A program made the translations under genes and the position numbers. A stretch of 12,832 nt of DNA, taken from positions 1 to 12,832 of the forward strand of contig JAKUUO010000033.1 of NCBI GenBank assembly GCA_022448665.1, written 5' to 3'. This DNA is from Candidatus Thalassarchaeum betae (lineage in GTDB: Archaea; Thermoplasmatota; Poseidoniia; Poseidoniales; Thalassarchaeaceae). Under the pieces are notes generated by a model that did no database searches, was not told the DNA's origin, and saw nothing but the letters and a program-made list of their open reading frames with translations. Shown here in pieces: positions 4,654-9,873 of the stretch (the stretch's first letter is position 1; each line of letters starts with the position of its first letter).

Positions 4654-6660
4654 ATGACCAAGGCTGCTCTTGTATCGGCTCTCACCCTGCTGGTGGTGCT
4701 CTCAACGGTGGCGGCGTCGTGTATGCCACTCGTCTCCAAGCCCGTGCATCTGGACGAGGAGCCCCTGCGCATGGAGCAACTAGGAGGCGGAGGCTCGCTC
4801 GAGGACCAGTGTGGCTCAATCACCTTTGAGAACCTGTTCGAGTACACTCGTGCGACCTTCCAAATCGATGTGGCTGACGACTGGGGGTCGGCTGACGTCC
4901 GCGCCATCGCCTGGGTCAACGAGACACTGGCTGACGACCTGCGAGTGGCGATGGATGAATTCATGGCCGAACTCGACCCCAACAACGGCGATGACGGCTG
5001 GATCTCGACCGACGAGCGGGAGGTCTTCCGGGCACTGGCCAGCGAGTGCATAGAATACACGCTGACTCGAATCGGAATCCGAGACGGCCCGCCTCACCGG
5101 GGCGGGGTCGGAGTAGACTGGAAGAACACAACCTGGGAGGAAGACGGAGTCGTCATCGAGGAGTTCAACATCATTCCGTTGAGGCACTCGCAGATCCGCG
5201 ACTGCACCTCGGCCTTCGGCAACGACTGCGAGGAGGTTCCTATTATTCCGGATGAAGACCGCGACTGCGACACCGACATCCCAGCCTCCCAAGGCGTGGA
5301 TGAATGCCGCATCAAACTCTGGCTGAACGCAACGATGGTCATCTCAGGCTTCACCGACAGTAGCAACTTCACACTGGCTCTCAATGCCTCCAACATGTCA
5401 GGGGCGACACTCGACTTCACATTCCCTGTGACTCAGGGCCTGCGGCTCGACCTCTGGGATGAGTGCGAGGGCAGAGTGGTCGGACTCGACGAGGACACCT
5501 CAGGCGGTCAAGCACCGCTCCGTGGCAGTTGCATCGGCGACGGTTCCTCGGCTTACGAGATTACCGAGAATGCTGACGGCAGCCTGACCTACAGCCTCAG
5601 CCCAAACTCCCCCAGAACCGATTGGCCGATTGGTGAAGACCTGTTCGCGGACTTCACCACCGCCCCGATCCCTGTCGACAACCCCCCACAATGGACTGAT
5701 GCTGCTCCTCCAGAGGGCGCGTGGTTCCCTTCGCCCAGCGGCGGGCAGCACGTCTGGGCGACATGGGGCGATGTATCTTCGTGGTTCACCGACGAGGGCA
5801 GCGTCTCTCAGTTGGATGTTCGCTGCACTGGCGCGGCCTCGCTCCAACTCAGCGAGGGAGCGGACCGCTCTTTGTGGGCCGAGATTCCTCGTGGCAGCGC
5901 CGCTGAGGTGAGTTGCGAGGCTGTCGACTCAGCGGACCAGAGCACCGGCAACCGAACCTGGCACCTTGGAGTTCCATTCTCGCTCTCCACACCTCAGCAG
6001 ACCCTCACCGACCCACATCCGATCACCCTGAGCCAGACTTCGGACTGGCCGGACCTCACAGTCGAAATCGCCCTGATGCAAGAAGGGTCGGCCTCTGCAT
6101 CCACGTCAGTCACTTTCACCGAGGAAATCACGGTGGATGTTTCAGCCTCATCCATGGTACCGGGTCCGGTTCAGGTCTGGGTCAGCGTCCAAGGAACCGA
6201 TGTCTACTCCATGGAGCACGTGTATGACCTCAGCATCTCCAAGGAGAGTTCTCCCCCTTCGCTCAGCATCACCTCGACCGAGTGGGATGGTTCGCAGTGG
6301 TCGATGCAGGGGCAGTACAGCGACCCTGACGGCGAAACCGTCAGCTTCACAATGGCGATAGACGGCTCCGATACAGGCTCGGTTAGCTCGAGCGGTAACA
6401 CTTGGTCGACCCCTAGCATCAACTTCCGGCTGTGGGATGAGGGGGAGCACGTGGTCACCATTGAGGGCTGTGACGCTTCGAACAAGTGCTCCAGTGTTTC
6501 GCAGACTGTGGACAACTCTCACCTCTTCGATGAGCCAGAACCGGAGCCTATTCCGCCACCAATTGATGATGGAGATGGTGGCTTGCTACCTGCTACTGGC
6601 CTACCTGCACTCATCGTTGCTGTAGTCGGTGCCCTCATGTATGGTAGGCGGCGCGGCTGA
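4654..6660 (+). CDS. Secreted surface protein with EF-hand-like loop, Ig-like domains and LPATG-TM-Arg tail
   Basis: This 668-residue acidic exported protein starts with a signal peptide (core residues 4-20). AASC at 20-23 could be signal peptidase cleavage or a weak lipobox. Residues 92-135 look like helix-loop-helix with a calcium-type loop from Asp108 to Glu121 (DPNNGDDGWISTDE), two residues longer than a canonical EF-hand. Many cysteines and N-x-S/T sites follow (about 150-300). Two beta-rich Ig/PKD-like segments lie at about 345-435 and 535-620, the latter with YSDPDGE. A proline/glutamate linker leads to LPATG (645-649), a short hydrophobic stretch and RRRG at the end, which is the three-part layout of a sortase-type sorting signal. 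It opens a probable three-gene plus-strand group, with only 3 bases before the Gar1-like gene. The function is unknown; cell-surface anchoring is the clearest inference. Confidence 0.85.
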   Translation: MTKAALVSALTLLVVLSTVAASCMPLVSKPVHLDEEPLRMEQLGGGGSLEDQCGSITFENLFEYTRATFQIDVADDWGSADVRAIAWVNETLADDLRVAMDEFMAELDPNNGDDGWISTDEREVFRALASECIEYTLTRIGIRDGPPHRGGVGVDWKNTTWEEDGVVIEEFNIIPLRHSQIRDCTSAFGNDCEEVPIIPDEDRDCDTDIPASQGVDECRIKLWLNATMVISGFTDSSNFTLALNASNMSGATLDFTFPVTQGLRLDLWDECEGRVVGLDEDTSGGQAPLRGSCIGDGSSAYEITENADGSLTYSLSPNSPRTDWPIGEDLFADFTTAPIPVDNPPQWTDAAPPEGAWFPSPSGGQHVWATWGDVSSWFTDEGSVSQLDVRCTGAASLQLSEGADRSLWAEIPRGSAAEVSCEAVDSADQSTGNRTWHLGVPFSLSTPQQTLTDPHPITLSQTSDWPDLTVEIALMQEGSASASTSVTFTEEITVDVSASSMVPGPVQVWVSVQGTDVYSMEHVYDLSISKESSPPSLSITSTEWDGSQWSMQGQYSDPDGETVSFTMAIDGSDTGSVSSSGNTWSTPSINFRLWDEGEHVVTIEGCDASNKCSSVSQTVDNSHLFDEPEPEPIPPPIDDGDGGLLPATGLPALIVAVVGALMYGRRRG

Positions 6661-6663
6661 GCC

Positions 6664-7428
6664 ATGAGTTTCAGCGGAACCGTGTCGAAGGCTTCGCATG
6701 AAGAGGGTCTTCTCATCGCCTTCGAGGGGCGCGCGCCCAGGCTTGGCGCCACAATCAGAGTCGTAGGGGGGAAGACACTGGGGCGAGTGGAGACCGTGAT
6801 TGGCTCGGTTGACAATCCACTGATTCACCTCCATCCCCTCCCGGATTCTGTCGATGCCAGAAGTGCCATCGGATCACCCGTTGAGATTGCCCCTAGCGGG
6901 AGGGTCAACCGAGGTCGTCAGGATAGGCGATCGGGCGAGAGTAAATTCAGAAGGGGGCGCGATAGCCGTCCCGGCAGTAGACGAGGTAACGATCAAAGGG
7001 GCCGGGATCGCAAGTTCGGAGAGGACTGGCGCTCGAGTATGAAGCCGGGCGACTGGCGCTGCCCGAAATGCAAAAACCACAATTACGCAAACAAGAAGGT
7101 CTGCAATCGAACTGGTTGTGAAGAGCCGAAACCGAGAGGCGGTGGCGGAAGAGACAGGGATTCTCGTGGCCATCGATCTAGTAACTCGGGTGGTTTCAGA
7201 GACTCAAATATGAAGCCGGGGGACTGGAATTGCCCGAAGTGCAACAACCACAATTACGCGAGACGGGATGTTTGCAACCGCTGCGACACGAGAAAACCTG
7301 TGCCTGGGAGAGGATCCAAGACGACACCTCGGAGAGCGCGCAGACCCGACACTCGTATGAATTGGAAAGGGAAGGGGCCTTCCAAAGGTAGGAGGAACAC
7401 ACCTGCCAGAGGCGGAAGAGGTCGCTGA
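6664..7428 (+). CDS. Gar1-like domain fused to RG-rich regions and two RanBP2-type zinc fingers
   Basis: Residues 1-78 fit Gar1, the H/ACA RNP subunit that works with Cbf5, Nop10 and L7Ae in RNA-guided pseudouridylation: G-x-V near the start, GLLI-AF, a basic turn, LGRVETVIGSVDNPLIHLHP, then a final strand. From residue 79 the protein departs from ordinary archaeal Gar1 (about 75-105 residues). It has an Arg/Gly-rich segment (80-120), zinc finger 1 (W131, C133, C136, C147, C152), a Gly/Arg linker (157-180), zinc finger 2 (W188, C190, C193, C204, C207) and a basic tail ending GGRGR. The fingers match the W-x-C-x2-C-x10-C-x(2,4)-C single-stranded-RNA-binding RanBP2 type, and the layout recalls eukaryotic RGG/ZnF proteins such as FUS and TAF15. 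It follows the surface-protein gene by 3 bases, probably in one transcript. The Gar1 call is strong by pattern; function of the extension is inferred. Confidence 0.85.
   Translation: MSFSGTVSKASHEEGLLIAFEGRAPRLGATIRVVGGKTLGRVETVIGSVDNPLIHLHPLPDSVDARSAIGSPVEIAPSGRVNRGRQDRRSGESKFRRGRDSRPGSRRGNDQRGRDRKFGEDWRSSMKPGDWRCPKCKNHNYANKKVCNRTGCEEPKPRGGGGRDRDSRGHRSSNSGGFRDSNMKPGDWNCPKCNNHNYARRDVCNRCDTRKPVPGRGSKTTPRRARRPDTRMNWKGKGPSKGRRNTPARGGRGR
7039..7109 (+). repeat. Internal duplication, zinc finger unit 1
   Basis: About 70 bases starting ATGAAGCCGGGCGACTGG encode zinc finger 1 and closely match the unit at 7210-7280 in sequence and frame. The two are offset by exactly 171 bases (57 codons). The nucleotide likeness points to an intragenic duplication. 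Confidence 0.7.
7210..7280 (+). repeat. Internal duplication, zinc finger unit 2
   Basis: This is the second copy of the zinc-finger unit, starting ATGAAGCCGGGGGACTGG. It shares CCACAATTACGC with unit 1 but encodes C-x2-C at its last cysteine pair instead of C-x4-C. Confidence 0.7.
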
Positions 7429-7481
7429 TTCGGAATTTCAGGTACCCCAGCCTTCATGCATTATCAGCGCCAGCGGGTGCT

Positions 7482-8549
7482 ATGGCCAAAAGCGCCGAGT
7501 TGACTTGGCTCGATGCGCTGGAGGCTGAGGAGTCTGGCGATAGGGAGGCCGCCCTCGGAGCTGCCAAGAAGACTGTGAGAATCGACCCTACCCACTCAGA
7601 TGGGTGGATGGGCGTGGCCCGCTGGACCCTTCCCCCTGAGACTAGAGGTCGGCAGGATATGCCGGACCTGCAGCAGTCTGCCAAAGCGATGGCAGCCCTG
7701 CGCAAGGTCGTGGAGATCGACCCCGAGAATTTCGATGCATGGAGGCTCGGGGGGGTGCTTCTGGTCGACCATCTAGGAATGTTAGAAGATGGCATCAGAT
7801 GGTGGGAGGCGCGACGTGCTGTCGCGCCGTACGAGGTGACTCCGCTCATCGAGCAGATTGGGATATTGGTCAGACTCGGCTACTACGAGGAGTGTGCCAG
7901 CCTGATCGAGGAGCTGTTCAGCGAGAGGATGGATGCTACAGACAGCAAACAGCTGGCTAGGATGGAAGACGTCAGGCGCATGGTCTCCAGAGCTGCGAAA
8001 ATGGAGCAGGACGAGATTTTCAAGCCACAGAACCCCAAGCACCCCCGTTGGGTCATCATCGAGAGGATGAAGGCCAGGAAACCCACTTCGCCCACTCGCT
8101 TCCTTTTCCTAGTCATCGCTCCGTTGGTATTCATCCTCGGCACCTTCGCCATGATGGTGGCGGGCGACACCGTGTGGGGCAGCGTGTTCGTTTTCCTCTT
8201 CATCCTAGCCTGCTTCATGGTAATCTCACGTCTCACGTCGAGCCTTCTGCACAAACTGAATCGACACGCTCTCGACCTTGACCGAGCCATAGACGCGGAA
8301 ACCAGTACCGGCAAGGTATGCATCCCTGATTCGGTGAGGTCCAGCAAACTGTACATTGCTATGACAGGGCAGCGGATGCCGGCACTGAACGAGAGGCTCG
8401 AACTGATAGTCGAGTCAGGCGACAAGCTCCCCATCAGGTGGAAGCCCGAAGCCCCGTCATTCTCCACGATGGACGATAAATGGTGGGAGGATGGTTCGGA
8501 AGGTGAGCCGGAGGAGGAGCCCGGCGAGCTTGATCCGCTCGATGACTAG
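7482..8549 (+). CDS. TPR-repeat protein with two C-terminal membrane helices
   Basis: The 355 residues divide into a soluble N-terminal half with TPR-like helical pairs, two membrane helices (about 207-225 and 231-249) and a cytoplasmic-looking C-terminal region ending in a strongly acidic tail (EGEPEEEPGELDPLDD). TPR signatures include EESGDREAALGAAKKTVRIDP (16-36) and LRKVVEIDPENFDAWRLGGVLL (73-94), with further pairs to about 150. TPR domains mediate protein-protein contacts, so this may be a membrane-tethered scaffold; no catalytic motif is visible. The ATG at 7482 is the first plausible start, 53 bases after the Gar1-like gene, with CATTATCA about 20 bases upstream. Its TAG overlaps the stop of convergent ahcY. 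I do not recognise a named family. Confidence 0.8.
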   Translation: MAKSAELTWLDALEAEESGDREAALGAAKKTVRIDPTHSDGWMGVARWTLPPETRGRQDMPDLQQSAKAMAALRKVVEIDPENFDAWRLGGVLLVDHLGMLEDGIRWWEARRAVAPYEVTPLIEQIGILVRLGYYEECASLIEELFSERMDATDSKQLARMEDVRRMVSRAAKMEQDEIFKPQNPKHPRWVIIERMKARKPTSPTRFLFLVIAPLVFILGTFAMMVAGDTVWGSVFVFLFILACFMVISRLTSSLLHKLNRHALDLDRAIDAETSTGKVCIPDSVRSSKLYIAMTGQRMPALNERLELIVESGDKLPIRWKPEAPSFSTMDDKWWEDGSEGEPEEEPGELDPLDD

Positions 8550-9811
8550 GTCCCAGCGCTGAAGTCACTGCCGTATGCAATCTGCTCTGGTGTGAGCTCG
8601 TCGATGGTGATTCCCGCGGTCTGAAGCTTCAGCGCCGCCAGTTCGCTGTCCTGCTCGGCGCTGATGTCGTAGACACGTTTCTCGTAGCCAGCGCCTTCCG
8701 AAGCGAGGCGGCAGAGTGCGAGGAACTGGTTCGCGAATGACATGTCCATCACCTCGCTGGGGTGTCCCTCGGCTGCTGCGAGGTTCACCAGACGTCCGCG
8801 TGCGAGCAGATAGATGGTACGGCCGTCTGGCATCCGGAAGGCCTCGTTGTTGTCCCTCACGGTGTAGATGCCTTCTGACTTCGACTCGAGGTCGGGGATG
8901 TTGATTTCGCAGTCGTAGTGGCCGGTGTTGCAGACCACTGCCCCGTCCTTCATCGAGTCGAAGTGCCGGTCTACGATGACGTCCTTCATCCCCGTGGCGG
9001 TGCAGAAGATATCGCCGATGACAGCCGCCTCGTCCATCCTCATGACCCTGAATCCATCCATGACCGCCCGCAGCGCGGGCAGCGGATCCACCTCGGTCAC
9101 CACGATGTTGGCTCCCATTCCGCGGGCTCGGACCGCTAGGCCATTGCCGCAATGCCCGTAGCCCGCGATGACGAAGGTCTTGCCCGCTAGCAATACGCTA
9201 GTGGCTCTGATTATACCGTCTAGAGTGGACTGCCCGGTCCCGTGCACGTTATCGAAGTCCCACTTTGTGGCCGCGTCGTTCACCGCGATGACTGGGTACA
9301 GCAGCTCGCCTGCGTCAGCCATCGCACGCAGCCTGTGGACGCCGGTGGTGGTCTCCTCAGTGCCTCCGGTGATTCCATCGGCGAGTTCGGGGAAGTTGCT
9401 GTGGACCCTGTAGATCAGGTCCGCACCGTCATCAAGAGTGAGTGTGGGACGGAAGTCGAGGGTTCTGTCGATGCATTGGTAGAACTCCTCGGTGTCCTGT
9501 CCGTACCACGCGTGGACCCCGTATCCCTCCCGGGCCAGCCATGCCGCTACATCGTCCTGCGTGGACAGGGGGTTGCATCCGGACCACGACACCTCGGCGC
9601 CTGCTGCGACTAGCGTCTCAACTAGGACTGCGGTCTCCTTGGTCACATGCAGGCATCCAGCCACGCGTTGGCCGGCTAGGGGCTTCTCAACCTCCGCATT
9701 GGCGCGCAGCGCCGCCAGGGCCGGCATCCTGCTGCGCGCCCAAGCCACACGCTTCTCGCCGGACTCGGCCAGAGAGATGTCGGCTACGGTGTGAGGTCCG
9801 GACGTGTCCAC
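8546..9811 (-). CDS. ahcY: S-adenosylhomocysteinase (adenosylhomocysteine hydrolase)
   Basis: AhcY reversibly splits S-adenosylhomocysteine into adenosine and homocysteine, removing the product inhibitor of SAM-dependent methyltransferases. The 421 residues fit the shorter archaeal/thermophile form. Visible family blocks are CLHVTKETAVLVETL with His55, SGCNPLSTQDDVA (77-89), DDGAD (127-131), GGTEETTTG (149-157, Glu152/153), NDAATKWDFDN with Lys183 and Asp187, YG-type GTGQST (191-196, Thr in place of the mammalian Cys), the NAD motif GYGHCGNG (217-224), CNTGHYDCEI (294-303, His298) and the C-terminal LT-x-EQ-x-x-Y...GT ending. All catalytic positions are kept. The start is a GTG at 9811, because an in-frame TAG lies just 6 bases upstream. 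It follows the large surface-protein gene by 62 bases. Confidence 0.96.
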   Translation of the reverse strand: MDTSGPHTVADISLAESGEKRVAWARSRMPALAALRANAEVEKPLAGQRVAGCLHVTKETAVLVETLVAAGAEVSWSGCNPLSTQDDVAAWLAREGYGVHAWYGQDTEEFYQCIDRTLDFRPTLTLDDGADLIYRVHSNFPELADGITGGTEETTTGVHRLRAMADAGELLYPVIAVNDAATKWDFDNVHGTGQSTLDGIIRATSVLLAGKTFVIAGYGHCGNGLAVRARGMGANIVVTEVDPLPALRAVMDGFRVMRMDEAAVIGDIFCTATGMKDVIVDRHFDSMKDGAVVCNTGHYDCEINIPDLESKSEGIYTVRDNNEAFRMPDGRTIYLLARGRLVNLAAAEGHPSEVMDMSFANQFLALCRLASEGAGYEKRVYDISAEQDSELAALKLQTAGITIDELTPEQIAYGSDFSAGT

Positions 9812-9830
9812 GGGCTACGCTGCAATCACC

Positions 9831-9840
9831 CGGTATTCAA
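9831..9840 (-). promoter_or_regulatory. Possible TATA box for ahcY
   Basis: Minus-strand TTGAATACCG lies 20-29 bases upstream of the ahcY GTG, within the 62-base gap after the surface-protein gene. It is AT-richer than its surroundings. The support is weak and positional. Confidence 0.25.
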
Positions 9841-9873
9841 GGTGCGTCTAGGGAAACCGCTTGGCGGCTTACG

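Noticed and set aside
7039..7280. Zinc-finger duplication as a mobile or CRISPR-like repeat
   Set aside because: There are only two in-frame copies, both explained by domain duplication within one gene.
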